Below, piece after piece: positions 1 through 8,291 of a stretch of DNA of 24,620 nucleotides. The stretch is from DASTCC01 sp035711465 (GTDB taxonomy: Bacteria; Acidobacteriota; Vicinamibacteria; Vicinamibacterales; SCN-69-37). How positions within the stretch are numbered: position 1 is the stretch's first letter; each line of letters opens with the position of its first letter. Position numbers and translations under genes: made by a program. The DNA is taken from NCBI GenBank assembly GCA_035711465.1, contig DASTCC010000183.1, positions 1-24,620 of the forward strand, given 5' to 3'. The notes below the pieces were generated by a model. It made no database searches and had not been told where the DNA came from. It worked only from the letters and a program-made list of their open reading frames with translations.

Positions 1-1
1 C

Positions 2-1954
2 AGCGGCGACATCCGCGCGCTCGTGCTCGAGCTGGTCGACGGCGACACGCTCGACGAGTACCTGGTGAAGCATCGGTCGGCGACCCGGCCGGGGCTGCCG
101 ATCGCCGACGCCGTGGAGATTGCCGGCCAGCTGCTCGCCGCGCTCGAAGCCGCCCACGCGCGCGGCATCGTCCATCGCGATCTGAAGCCCGCGAACGTCA
201 AGATCACTTCGGATCGGCGCGTGAAGGTGCTCGACTTCGGCCTCGCGCGGGCCGTCGAGCGTGACGACGCCGCCGCGGCCGACGCCGTCGGCAGCGACGC
301 CCACAGTGCGCCTACCAGCGCGTTGATCGGCACGCCGGCCTACATGAGTCCCGAGCAGGCGCGCGGCCGGATCGTCGATCAGCGCGCCGACATCTGGGCG
401 TTCGGCTGCGTGCTGTTCGAGATGTTGACCGGCGCGCAGGCGTTCGCCGGCGACGACGTCGGCGCGGTGCTCGGCCGCGTCATGGGCGCCGAGCCGCCGT
501 GGTCGCGGCTTCCTTCAGATACACCGGCGTCCGTTCGCCTCGTGCTGCGACGCTGTCTCGCGAAAGATCCGGCGCAGCGCTTCCATCACGTCGCCGACGT
601 CCGGCTCGCGCTCGAAGGCGCGTTCGAGCCGGCGCCCGGGGACGGCCACGCCGCAGCCGCGCGCGCGCTTCGCCAGACCCGCGTGACGTGGGCGGCAGTG
701 GCGGTCGCGATCGGCGTCGCGTCCGTGGCCGTCGGGTCGTACATCCGTCGGTCCGGCGCCGCGACGCCTCCCGCGCCAGCCACGCCGCCGGTGATCGTCA
801 AGCCCGGGATCGGCGGCGGCGGCACGGCGACGGCGCCGACGATCCAGCAGGCGCTCGAAAAAGCGGCGCGCGGCGCGACGGTCTCGATCCTTCCAGGCAC
901 CTATACCGAGCGCCTGATGATCACGAGAAGCGTCACCCTCGTCGCGACGGGCGAACGCAGCGGCGCGGCGATCCTCTCGCCGCCTGACTCGAGCGGGCCG
1001 ACGATCGAGATCGCGACCACGGACCCGGTGGTGATTCGCGGACTGACGGTGCACGTCGCCGGCGAGCACGGCATTCGCGCGATCGGCGCCGTCGACGTGA
1101 CGTTGGAGCGCCTCTCGGTGCTCGCCCAGAACCCGCAGCCCGGCAAGCAGTCACTGATCCTGATCGGCAACGACAGCCGCGCCAGCGGCGGGCGCGCGCG
1201 GGCGAGGGTCGTGCGGAGCCTCGTCGACGGCGGCATTGCCAAACTACCGACCGGCGTCCCGCGCTCGCAGAATCACGCCATCCAGCTCGTCGGCGATCTC
1301 GACGCGGTCGTCGAGGGCAACATGGTGCGGCGCACCGGCGCCATCTGCATCGTCGTCGACACCCGAGAAGACTTCGGCGGGCAGACCAACGTCGACATCG
1401 TCCGGAACGAGATCGACGAGTGCCACCCGGTAGCGCGCGTCGGCGCGATCAAAGTCGGCAGTCCCTCCGTGGCGTTGCTGTCCCCGAAGATCCCGATCAC
1501 CGCCACCGGCGTCGTCAACATCCTCGAGAACACGATCCGAAACACCACCGAGGACTGCCTCAACAACGCCATTGCCTACGACGTCTTCACCGGCCGCATC
1601 GAGCGCAACCGCATCGTCGATTTCGTCAAGCCGTGCGCGAAGCCGACGCCGCGCAACATGCCTGGCGCGATCTGGATCGGGCTGCGCGTCACGGGACTCA
1701 CGAAGCCGGCGGCGACGCCGCTCATCCGATTCAACGACATCCACGGCAACGCGCACGCCGGACTTGCCATCGGTCCGGATCAGGCCGCGCCGGTCGACGC
1801 CTCCTGCAACTACTGGGGCAGCGAGCGTGGCCCGTCCGGGCACGTCGATGGCGACGGCGACAGGATCGTCGTCGAGCCCGGCGGCCGGGCGCCGCTGGTG
1901 AAGGCGTTCGCGCGCGCGCCGATCGCCAGGACCGAACACCCCTCCTGCCGCTAG
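2..1954 (+). CDS. Ser/Thr protein kinase with membrane helix and C-terminal beta-helix domain (5' end outside window)
   Basis: This is a membrane-anchored eukaryotic-type protein kinase whose start lies outside the window. The frame is open from base 2, and the first residues (LVLELVDGDTLDEYL) are the hinge after the N-lobe, so the glycine loop and the ATP-binding lysine are missing here. The GTG at 23 is internal and was not chosen as the start. Visible motifs are the catalytic loop HRDLKPANV (about 173-199), DFG (233-241) and the activation-segment end GTPAYMSPEQARG (about 329-367). One hydrophobic helix at about 683-742 is followed by a Pro/Ala linker. The rest (about 800-1950) reads as a right-handed parallel beta-helix: an IQQALEKAARGATVSILPGTYTE entry strand and a late NYWGSERGPSG motif, both typical of NosD/CASH-type repeat proteins. 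The helix would place this domain outside the cytoplasm, perhaps as a glycan sensor; that role is inference. A Pkn-type kinase is certain; the ligand is unknown. Confidence 0.92.
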   Translation, partial: SGDIRALVLELVDGDTLDEYLVKHRSATRPGLPIADAVEIAGQLLAALEAAHARGIVHRDLKPANVKITSDRRVKVLDFGLARAVERDDAAAADAVGSDAHSAPTSALIGTPAYMSPEQARGRIVDQRADIWAFGCVLFEMLTGAQAFAGDDVGAVLGRVMGAEPPWSRLPSDTPASVRLVLRRCLAKDPAQRFHHVADVRLALEGAFEPAPGDGHAAAARALRQTRVTWAAVAVAIGVASVAVGSYIRRSGAATPPAPATPPVIVKPGIGGGGTATAPTIQQALEKAARGATVSILPGTYTERLMITRSVTLVATGERSGAAILSPPDSSGPTIEIATTDPVVIRGLTVHVAGEHGIRAIGAVDVTLERLSVLAQNPQPGKQSLILIGNDSRASGGRARARVVRSLVDGGIAKLPTGVPRSQNHAIQLVGDLDAVVEGNMVRRTGAICIVVDTREDFGGQTNVDIVRNEIDECHPVARVGAIKVGSPSVALLSPKIPITATGVVNILENTIRNTTEDCLNNAIAYDVFTGRIERNRIVDFVKPCAKPTPRNMPGAIWIGLRVTGLTKPAATPLIRFNDIHGNAHAGLAIGPDQAAPVDASCNYWGSERGPSGHVDGDGDRIVVEPGGRAPLVKAFARAPIARTEHPSCR

Positions 1955-2041
1955 CGGCCGTCAGCCGGCCGATGTCGGTCTCCGGCAAGAAATCTCGCGT
2001 CTCGTGCAGGGCTCGTCCCTTTCACGAAAGCGAGGTTGAGC

Positions 2042-2911
2042 ATGCGCGTCTGGAACATCGCCGTCCTGGCTGTCGCGGGCGCCGCGGCGGTCGCGAACGC
2101 CCCGCGGATCAGCGCCGAATCCGTCATCGAGCACGATGCCATCGACGTCCCGGGCGCCCGGCACACCCGGCCGATGGCCATCAGTCCGACCGGTGCCATC
2201 TCGGGCGTCTACGTCACGAACGACAGCCGCACTCATGGCTTCCTTCTCGACCTCAATGGCCTGACGACGTTCGACGTGCCGGGTTCGGTGTTCACGTCGG
2301 CGCAGGGGATCAACCCCCAGGGCGACGTCGTCGGCCTCCACTCGCCCGGGTCGATGAACTTCAGGGGCTATCTCCTCCGCGACGGAGTCTTCGCGGACAT
2401 CGAGATCCCCGGCGCCATCAACGTCAGGCCCTTCGGCATCAACGCGGCCGGCGACATCGTCGGCGGCTACGTCGGCACCGACAACCGCAGCCACGGCTTC
2501 CTGCTGCGTGCCGGCGAGATCACCACCTACGACGTCCCGAACTCCACCGACACGACGCTGCTCGACATCAACGCGCGCGGCGACGTCGTCGGCCGGTATC
2601 AGGCGCCGGCGGGCGTGTTTCACATGTTCATCCTGTCGAGCGGCGGCGACTTCCGATCGATCGACGTGCCCGGCGCGCTCTCGACCGGAGGCCCGGGCAG
2701 CCGTTCGGGCCTCTCGCCCTTCGGCGTCGTCGCGGGCACGTATCGCGATTCGCGCGTGCGCGGATTCCTCTTCAATGGCTCGGACTACGAGACCATCGAC
2801 TTTCCGGACTCGCAGTTCACGATCGCGAGCGGCGTCAATCCGCAGGGACACGTCGTCGGTTGGTATCGGGACGCGGCGGGGTTCGACCGCGGGTTTCTGA
2901 TTCGACGATGA
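2042..2911 (+). CDS. Exported HAF-repeat protein (six repeats)
   Basis: This is a secreted protein of unknown function made almost entirely of six tandem repeats of about 40-45 residues. Each repeat follows the pattern 'aromatic/Ile-D-V/I-P-G ... G-I-N-x-x-G-D-I/V-V-G-x-Y ... GFLL', for example TTFDVPG with GINPQGDVVG. This is the HAF family of probable extracellular repeats, predicted to form a beta-propeller-like fold. An N-terminal signal peptide (MRVWNIAVLAVAGAAAVANA) precedes the repeats, with cleavage probably near ANA. ATG 2042 was chosen because CGAGG at 2031-2035 sits 6 bases upstream; a TTG two codons earlier is possible but overlaps the ribosome binding site. The gene starts 87 bases after the kinase stop, so the two may be co-transcribed. 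No enzymatic motif is visible. Family assignment is from the repeat pattern. Confidence 0.85.
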   Translation: MRVWNIAVLAVAGAAAVANAPRISAESVIEHDAIDVPGARHTRPMAISPTGAISGVYVTNDSRTHGFLLDLNGLTTFDVPGSVFTSAQGINPQGDVVGLHSPGSMNFRGYLLRDGVFADIEIPGAINVRPFGINAAGDIVGGYVGTDNRSHGFLLRAGEITTYDVPNSTDTTLLDINARGDVVGRYQAPAGVFHMFILSSGGDFRSIDVPGALSTGGPGSRSGLSPFGVVAGTYRDSRVRGFLFNGSDYETIDFPDSQFTIASGVNPQGHVVGWYRDAAGFDRGFLIRR

Positions 2912-2920
2912 GCGCCGGGG

Positions 2921-3247
2921 TTACGGCCGTCCGAATTCGACCGCGTCGATCGTCTGACGGCCGTCTTCCTCCGCAAAGGCGCTGACGATGATCGCCTCCG
3001 AGTAAATCGGTCCGCCGAGAGAGACGTACACGAACAGGTCGTCCCACGACGGATCGGTCACGATCTCGATCGGCGCGACATCACCGAAGTCCAGCGGGAT
3101 CATGAATTCGAACCGCTCCTGCATCGCGTCGGCGGTGAGCGCGGATCGAAGGTTGGCGCTGAGCATCGTGTGCGCGCGGGCGTAGTCCCGGGCCGCGAGC
3201 GTGCGGGCGAAATCCACGGCAACAGCCTTCTGGGCGGCGTCGAACAT
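2921..3247 (-). CDS. Small NTF2/DUF3887-like hypothetical protein
   Basis: A 108-residue soluble protein with no signal peptide or membrane segment. The N-terminal half (FARTLAARDYARAHTMLS, then LTADAMQERFE) has the look of NTF2-like or DUF3887 domains, where two helices describing a 'dose of work' precede a curved sheet; the second half (PIEIVTD, LFVYVSLGG, EAIIVSAF, IDAVEFG) gives plausible beta strands. No catalytic residues can be named. The start at 3247 is the first ATG of the frame and no clear Shine-Dalgarno is visible, so the start is uncertain. It is convergent with the HAF gene (10 bases between stops), and its 5' end abuts the decayed plus-strand gene that begins near 3260. It could be the remnant of a longer protein, but the frame has no internal damage. 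Function unknown. Confidence 0.62.
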   Translation of the reverse strand: MFDAAQKAVAVDFARTLAARDYARAHTMLSANLRSALTADAMQERFEFMIPLDFGDVAPIEIVTDPSWDDLFVYVSLGGPIYSEAIIVSAFAEEDGRQTIDAVEFGRP

Positions 3248-3259
3248 GCCGAGATGTTA

Positions 3260-3775
3260 CCCGAGGCGCGCGACAGCCACGTCTGGGCCGAGTCGTTCAC
3301 GCGCGGTCTGACCAACGTCGTCGCTCTGCAGAGCGACCTGGCGCTGGCGGTGGCGCATGAATTCGGCCGGCAGGTGTCGCCCCGCGATCGCGCGCGACGG
3401 ACGCAGACGATCGATCCGGAGGCGTATCGCCTGTACGTGCTCGGCGAGCAGCTGCGGAAAAGACATGCGGAGGCGGATCTCTTTGCGGCGCTCGATCCGT
3501 CGCTCGGCGAGGCGAGGAGCGCGATGGCGCCGTCACCGAAGTATTCGAGTGGAATCTGCGCGGCGCCGACGCGCTCTAGCGACGCGCGCTCGAGCTCGCC
3601 CCCAACGACGCGCTCACCCAAGCGCGCTACAGTCTCCACCTGGCGCGCACACGGCGACTCCAGGAGCAAGCCCGACGAGGCAGTTCTTTCACATCGCGCA
3701 GGCTGCCAGGACGTTCGATCCCATCCGCTCCGATCCGCGGTTGACCGCGCGCGTCGGCTGCGGCCGCAACTGATC
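3260..3775 (+). pseudogene. Decayed TPR/TolB-type signalling protein (adenylate-cyclase-like regulator family), C-terminal part
   Basis: A degraded 3' fragment whose homology runs through three frames. Frame 2 (about 3266-3525) gives DSHVWAESFTRGLTNVVALQ then IDPEAYRLYVLGEQL, matching the 'HxWAESY..L.DvfALQ..va..ia...PEAYeLYLkGr' region of regulators that combine a TolB-like domain with TPRs. Frame 1 (3532-3660) gives VTEVFEWNLRGADAL, a TAG stop at 3577-3579, then RRALELAPNDALTQARYSLH, which are the next TPR helices of the same family. Frame 0 (about 3693-3771) gives IAQAARTFDPIRSDPRLTA, the usual C-terminal tail. Some intervening family sequence is missing. No start, DNA-binding or kinase domain remains. 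The order along DNA is collinear with an intact gene, so this is one gene broken by frameshifts, a stop and deletions, not chance similarity. It ends against the convergent S9 peptidase. Confidence 0.8.
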
Positions 3776-3792
3776 GCGCCGCGGCGCCGGCG

Positions 3793-5901
3793 TCACTTCA
3801 CGTCGGCGTAGAGCGCCGTGTTCCCGAGCAGCCAGCGCTCGAACCAGCCGCTGATGTGGCGCAGCCGCTCGAGGCGATGGCTCGGCTTGCCCGAGCGCGA
3901 CAGCTCGTGCGTCTCGCCCGGGAAACGCACCATCACCGTCGGCACCCGCAGGTACTTCAGCGCCCGGAACATCATCTCGCCGCCCTCGCCTGGCGGCGTC
4001 CGCAGGTCGTCGTCGCCGAGCACGAACAGCATCGGCGTCTTCACCTTGCCGACGTGCGTGATCGGCGAGCGCGCCGCGTAGTCCTCCGGGTCCTCCCACG
4101 GCGCCTTGCGGAACCAGGACGGCGTGAACTGCGCGAAGTCGGCGGTGAACCAGAAGCCGTACCAGTCGGCGATGTCGCGCTGCGACACCGCGGCGGCGAA
4201 GCGCGTCGTCTGCGTCACCACCCAGTTGGTGAGCAGGCCGCCGCCGCTGCCGCCGGTGACGCCGAGCTTCGCGGTGTCGATGTAGCCGCGCTTGATCACG
4301 TCGTCGACGCCCGCCATCAGGTCCTTGTAGTCGTCGCCGGGATAGCGGTACTGAATGATGTTGCCGAACTCCTGCCCGTAGTTGCTGCTGCCGCGCGGAT
4401 TCGGGAACAGCACCACGAAACCCTTCGCGGCGAGCATCTGGAACTCGTGCGTGAAGACGTTGCCGTAAGCGCTGTGCGGCCCGCCGTGAATTTCGAGGAT
4501 GAACGGATACTTCTTCGACGGATCGAAGTCGGGCGGCTTCAACAGCCAGCCTTCGATCGGCCGGCCGTCGAAGGACTTCCACGTGATCGTCTCGGGCTCT
4601 GACAGCTTCAGGCTCGAGAACAGCGGCTCGTTCAGCCGCGTAATCTGTCTCGGCGTCGTCGCGGCGCCGAGATCGAACGTGAACAGATCGCCGACGGCGG
4701 TCTGCGTCGAGACCAGCCCCACGAGCGTCCGGCCGTTCGACGAGGCCGTATAGGACTGCACCGTCTGCGCGCCTTTCGAAATCGGCGTGACGGCGCCGGT
4801 GGCGGCGTCCACGCGCACGAGGTTCGCGTTGCCGCGCTCGCCGGCGACGATGACGATCGACGCGCCGTCCGCGGACCAGATCGGTCCGGCGCTGCGCCCG
4901 CCGCGCGGCGGCGCCGCGTCGCCGCCGACGCCGCCGTTGATGTCGAAGTCGTAGGCGGCGGTCAGGTTCTTCGGCGTTCCGGATCCGTCCGCGTTGGCGA
5001 CGCACAGATCGGGCTGATCGTACGAGCGCTCCGGATTGCCGTTGAACGTACACGAGAACGCGAGCCGCCGCCCGTCGGGCGACAGCTTCACGCCGCCGAT
5101 GTTGCCGTCGATCGACGCGACCTTCGTCAGCTCGCCGCCGCTCGCCGGCACCGAGAAGAGCTCGGTGCTCGTCTGCTGATAGTACGGCTCGTCGACCCGC
5201 GACGACGTGACGTAGAGCCGGGAGCCGTCGCTCGTCCACGCCGCCAAGCCTTCGCTGAAACGGCCGCTCGTGACCTGCCGCGCTTTCGCCAGCGGCCTCG
5301 CCGGCGTGGCGTCCGTCACCCAGACGTGCGACGGGCGATCCGGGTCGGTCCATCCGCCGCCGTTCGATCGATACGTCGCCGAGGTGATGACGCGGACGTC
5401 GGACTTCGGCGCGCCGTCGGTCTTCGGCGTGAAGTCCTCGTCCTTCGTCGAGCTCGAGAACGCCATCTGCTTTCCATCCGGCGACCACAGCGGCGCGCCG
5501 GCGCCGCGCGGCAGATCGGTGATCGGCCTTGCCTCGCCGCCGGCAAGCGAGATCACGTGAATCTGCGGCGGCCCGCCGGCCGCGCGCACGAACGCGAGCC
5601 GCCTGCCGTCGGGCGCCCATCGCGGCGCAGAGTCGCGCGTGCCGATGGTCAGCTCGCGCGGCGCCTCGCGGCCGTCGGCAGGCACGATCATCAGGTTGGT
5701 GTCGTAGTCGTCGCTCTTCTCGTTGACGACGACGCGCACGAAGACGACCTGAGTGCCGTCCGGCGAGACCTGCGGGTCGGCGGCCCAGACGAAGTTCAGG
5801 AGATCGGTGTCGGTGATCGGCCGATTCGGCTGGGCGGGGACCGCAGTCGCAGAAACGATCAGCAGGGCGGCGAGGATTGGAAGGCGAAGCCGGGTTCGCA
5901 T
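3793..5901 (-). CDS. Secreted S9 family prolyl oligopeptidase / acylaminoacyl-peptidase-like serine peptidase
   Basis: A 702-residue exported peptidase of the alpha/beta-hydrolase S9 family. The signal peptide is MRTRLRLPILAALLIVSATA with cleavage near VPAQ. Residues about 40-430 form a TolB/WD40-like beta-propeller with recurring SPDG(R/K/T) blades (QVSPDGTQVVF, LWSPDGKQMAF, KLSPDGRRLAF), which in this family restricts access to peptides. The catalytic domain has the HGGP oxyanion motif (EIHGGPHSAYG), the nucleophile elbow GGSGGG with Ser near residue 552, the acid in GDDDLRTPP (Asp near 632) and the base in GETHE (His near 665). Length and order match S9C acylaminoacyl peptidases and DPP-like acidobacterial enzymes. 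It likely releases amino acids or dipeptides from oligopeptides in the periplasm. The gene is isolated, lying between two plus-strand pseudogene fragments; a second exported peptidase (S46) is transcribed away on its upstream side. Confidence 0.95.
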   Translation of the reverse strand: MRTRLRLPILAALLIVSATAVPAQPNRPITDTDLLNFVWAADPQVSPDGTQVVFVRVVVNEKSDDYDTNLMIVPADGREAPRELTIGTRDSAPRWAPDGRRLAFVRAAGGPPQIHVISLAGGEARPITDLPRGAGAPLWSPDGKQMAFSSSTKDEDFTPKTDGAPKSDVRVITSATYRSNGGGWTDPDRPSHVWVTDATPARPLAKARQVTSGRFSEGLAAWTSDGSRLYVTSSRVDEPYYQQTSTELFSVPASGGELTKVASIDGNIGGVKLSPDGRRLAFSCTFNGNPERSYDQPDLCVANADGSGTPKNLTAAYDFDINGGVGGDAAPPRGGRSAGPIWSADGASIVIVAGERGNANLVRVDAATGAVTPISKGAQTVQSYTASSNGRTLVGLVSTQTAVGDLFTFDLGAATTPRQITRLNEPLFSSLKLSEPETITWKSFDGRPIEGWLLKPPDFDPSKKYPFILEIHGGPHSAYGNVFTHEFQMLAAKGFVVLFPNPRGSSNYGQEFGNIIQYRYPGDDYKDLMAGVDDVIKRGYIDTAKLGVTGGSGGGLLTNWVVTQTTRFAAAVSQRDIADWYGFWFTADFAQFTPSWFRKAPWEDPEDYAARSPITHVGKVKTPMLFVLGDDDLRTPPGEGGEMMFRALKYLRVPTVMVRFPGETHELSRSGKPSHRLERLRHISGWFERWLLGNTALYADVK

Positions 5902-5947
5902 GGGTAGATGTTAACGCTCCCGCTGCCGGTATACTTCGGCCGCTCCT

Positions 5948-6112
5948 CCAAAGGTCGTCCTCGAAGCGTTTCTCGCCGACCGCGATCGGCTGCTGCGCCT
6001 CGAGCGCGAAGCGAGGGCGCTCGCGGCGATGAACCATCCCAAGATTGCGACTCTTCACAGGATGGAGGAAGCCCGGCCGTCACTTCCTCGTGATGGAGTC
6101 AGGCTCGTCGAC
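5948..6112 (+). pseudogene. Ser/Thr kinase N-lobe remnant with frameshift
   Basis: A fragment of a protein kinase gene that is not part of any intact frame. From 5948 the frame reads PKVVLEAFLADRDRLLRLER, then EARALAAMNHPKIATLHRME (to about 6064). This matches the beta3-alphaC region of acidobacterial Pkn-type kinases ('VAIKVLPeaFaaDpeRLaRFEREAkaLAsLNHPNIAtihg'). At about 6065-6075 the homology moves to the next frame and continues as GRHFLVMESGSS, the hinge strand ('..fLVMELVeGeTL'). The glycine loop upstream and everything after the hinge are absent. It lies in the 257-base gap between the divergent S9 and S46 peptidases. Nothing else was recognised in that gap. Confidence 0.75.
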
Positions 6113-6158
6113 ACGAGACCGACCAACTAGGCGGGCTGGCTTGCATTAGAGTGAAGCC

Positions 6159-8234
6159 ATGACACGCCTTGCCCTCGCGCTCGCCCTCTGCGCTGCCGCC
6201 GCCACGGCCGTGGTCCTGGCCGATGAAGGTATGTGGACCACGCACAACTTCCCGCGCGAAGCGGTCAAGCAGAAGTACAACGTCGACATCGACGACAAGT
6301 GGCTGCAGACGCTGCAGCGGTCGATCGTGCGGCTCGAGACCGGCTGCACCGGATCATTCGTCTCGCCCGACGGCCTGATCCTCACCAACCATCACTGCGC
6401 CCAGACCTGCATCGCCGAGAACTCGTCGGCCAATCGCGATCTCGTCGCCAACGGCTTCGTCTCGCCCGATCGCGCCGAGGAGATCAAATGTCAGGGCGAA
6501 GCGATCTCCGTGTTGATCGACGCCGAGGACGTGACCGCGGCGGTCACAAAGGCGATGACCGCCGCGTCGGCCGCCGACGCGGCGCGGGTGCGGAACGAAA
6601 CCCTGACGACGCTCGAGAGCGGATGCGAGGAAGCCGCGAAGAAGTCGGGTACGCCGCTGACCTGCGAAAGCGTGTCGCTCTATCAGGGCGGTCAGTACTG
6701 GCTCTACAAGTACAAGCGCTACGACGACGTCCGGCTGGCGTTCGCGCCGGAGCAGGCGGTCGCGGCCTTCGGCGGCGATCCGGACAACTTCCAGTTTCCG
6801 CGCTGGTGCCTCGACATGTCGCTGCTGCGCGCCTACGAGAACGGCAAGCCGGCGGTGACGCCGTCGCACCTCAGGTTCAACTGGGCCGGCGCGCGCGAGA
6901 AGGATCCGGTCTTCGTCGCCGGACATCCCGGGACGACGCAGCGGCTGCTGACGGTGGCGCAGCTCAAGACCGAGCGCGACCTGGTGATTCCGTTCTGGCT
7001 GCTCCGATTCAGCGAGCTCCGCGGCCGCCTGATCCAGTACTCGAAGTCGTCGCCCGAGGCGGCGCGGACGGCTAAGGACTTCCTCGACACCATCGAGAAC
7101 AGCATCAAAGTCCGCCGCCAGCAGCTGTTCGCGCTGCTCGACGATCGGCTGATGGATCAGAAGGCGGCTGAAGAACAGAAGCTGCGCGCGCTGGTGAAGG
7201 CCGACCCGGCGCTCGCCAGCCGCGCCGGCGGCGCGTGGGACGACATCGCGCGCGCCCAGGCCAAATGGCGGGACATCTACATCCCGTACGTGTGGCTCGA
7301 AGGCGGCGCCGCCTTCAACAGCGACCTGTTCGCGCTGGCGCGGCAGATCGTGCGCGCCGCGGACGAGCGCGCCAGGCCCAACACCGACCGGATGCGCGAG
7401 TACACGGAAGCCCGCCTGCCGGCGCTCCGGCAGGCGATCGCCGCGGAGACGCCGATCTATCCCGAATTCGAGCAGGTTCGACTGTCGTTCTCGCTCGAAC
7501 GCATGCGCGAGTGGCTCGGCCCCGATCATCCGATGGTCAAGGCGGTGCTCGGCACCGCCTCGCCCGACGAACGCGCCCGAGCGCTCATCAGCGCATCGAA
7601 GCTGGCAGACCCGAAGACGCGGCTGGCGCTCTTCGACGGCGGCCAGAAGGCCGTGCAGGCGAGCACGGATCCGATGATCCAGGCCGCGCGCACGATCGAC
7701 GCCGAGGCGCGACGGCTGCGCACGATCTTCGAAACCGAAGTCGACGGCCCGGTGCAGCGGGCGCAGCAGTTGATCGCCGAAGCGCGGTTCAAGGCGCTCG
7801 GCACCAATCTGTACCCCGACGCCACGTTTACGCTTCGCGTCACCTACGGCGCCGTCGAAGGCTGGCTCGAGAGCGGCGCGCCGGTCGAACCGTTCACGCG
7901 CCTGACGCGGATGTACGAGCGCACCACCGGCCAGGCGCCGTTCGCGCTGCCGAAGCGCTGGCTCGACGCGAGAGCGAGGCTCGACCCGGCGACCCGCGCC
8001 AACTTCGTCGCCACCACCGACATCGTCGGCGGCAATTCCGGCAGCCCGATGGTGAATGCCGCCGGCGAGATCGTCGGCCTCGTCTTCGACGGCAACATCC
8101 ACTCGATCGCCGGCTCGTACTGGTTCGACGCCGACAAGAATCGGACGGTGGCCGTGCACCCGGATTTCATCCGCACGGCGCTGTCGCAGATCTATCCGTC
8201 GAAGGCGCTCGCGGCGGAGCTGGGGATTCGCTGA
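6159..8234 (+). CDS. S46 family dipeptidyl peptidase (DPP7/DPP11 type)
   Basis: A 691-residue exported serine peptidase that removes dipeptides from the N-terminus of oligopeptides. A signal peptide (MTRLALALALCAAAATAVVL, cut near VLA|DEG) leads to the chymotrypsin-like double barrel. The triad is visible: His in LILTNHHCAQTC (residues 78-79), Asp in KRYDDVRLAFAPE (about 190) and Ser in VGGNSGSPM (Ser627). S46-typical motifs AAFGGDPDNFQFPRW and EGMWT are present. The middle (about residues 300-560) is the helical cap. Eighteen residues after the catalytic Ser, FDGN carries Gly645; by spacing this corresponds to the residue that is Gly in DPP7 and Arg in the acidic-specific DPP11, so preference for hydrophobic P1 residues is inferred. 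The usual family length is about 700-720. The ATG at 6159 has a modest GAGTGA upstream. It probably works with the neighbouring S9 peptidase in periplasmic peptide use. Confidence 0.96.
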   Translation: MTRLALALALCAAAATAVVLADEGMWTTHNFPREAVKQKYNVDIDDKWLQTLQRSIVRLETGCTGSFVSPDGLILTNHHCAQTCIAENSSANRDLVANGFVSPDRAEEIKCQGEAISVLIDAEDVTAAVTKAMTAASAADAARVRNETLTTLESGCEEAAKKSGTPLTCESVSLYQGGQYWLYKYKRYDDVRLAFAPEQAVAAFGGDPDNFQFPRWCLDMSLLRAYENGKPAVTPSHLRFNWAGAREKDPVFVAGHPGTTQRLLTVAQLKTERDLVIPFWLLRFSELRGRLIQYSKSSPEAARTAKDFLDTIENSIKVRRQQLFALLDDRLMDQKAAEEQKLRALVKADPALASRAGGAWDDIARAQAKWRDIYIPYVWLEGGAAFNSDLFALARQIVRAADERARPNTDRMREYTEARLPALRQAIAAETPIYPEFEQVRLSFSLERMREWLGPDHPMVKAVLGTASPDERARALISASKLADPKTRLALFDGGQKAVQASTDPMIQAARTIDAEARRLRTIFETEVDGPVQRAQQLIAEARFKALGTNLYPDATFTLRVTYGAVEGWLESGAPVEPFTRLTRMYERTTGQAPFALPKRWLDARARLDPATRANFVATTDIVGGNSGSPMVNAAGEIVGLVFDGNIHSIAGSYWFDADKNRTVAVHPDFIRTALSQIYPSKALAAELGIR

Positions 8235-8287
8235 GGCTTGGGGGCTTGGAGGCCCTTCACGCCTTCAAGCCCCAAGCCCCAAGCCTC
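8233..8287. terminator. Bidirectional hairpin between convergent S46 and ADOP1 genes
   Basis: The 57-base gap between two convergent stop codons is almost entirely one long imperfect hairpin. GAGGCTTGGGG (8233-8243) pairs perfectly with CCCCAAGCCTC (8277-8287). Inside it, GCTTGGAGGC (8244-8253) pairs with GCCTTCAAGC (8261-8270) with one G-T mismatch, leaving a 7-base loop and a 6-base bulge (8271-8276). There is no T-tract, so either a Rho-independent-like bidirectional stop or a 3'-end stabilising stem is possible. Confidence 0.7.
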
Positions 8288-8291
8288 CAAC

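Noticed and set aside
1955..2041. CGGCCG-rich palindromic bases between the kinase and HAF genes as a terminator
   Set aside because: Short overlapping GC palindromes are expected by chance at this base composition and no T-tract follows.
1420..2985. A 521-residue plus-strand open frame spanning the kinase end and the HAF gene
   Set aside because: Out-of-frame Arg-rich translation of two real genes.
6354..8159. A 601-residue minus-strand open frame opposite the S46 peptidase
   Set aside because: Shadow frame; the S46 gene on the plus strand has a complete triad and signal peptide.
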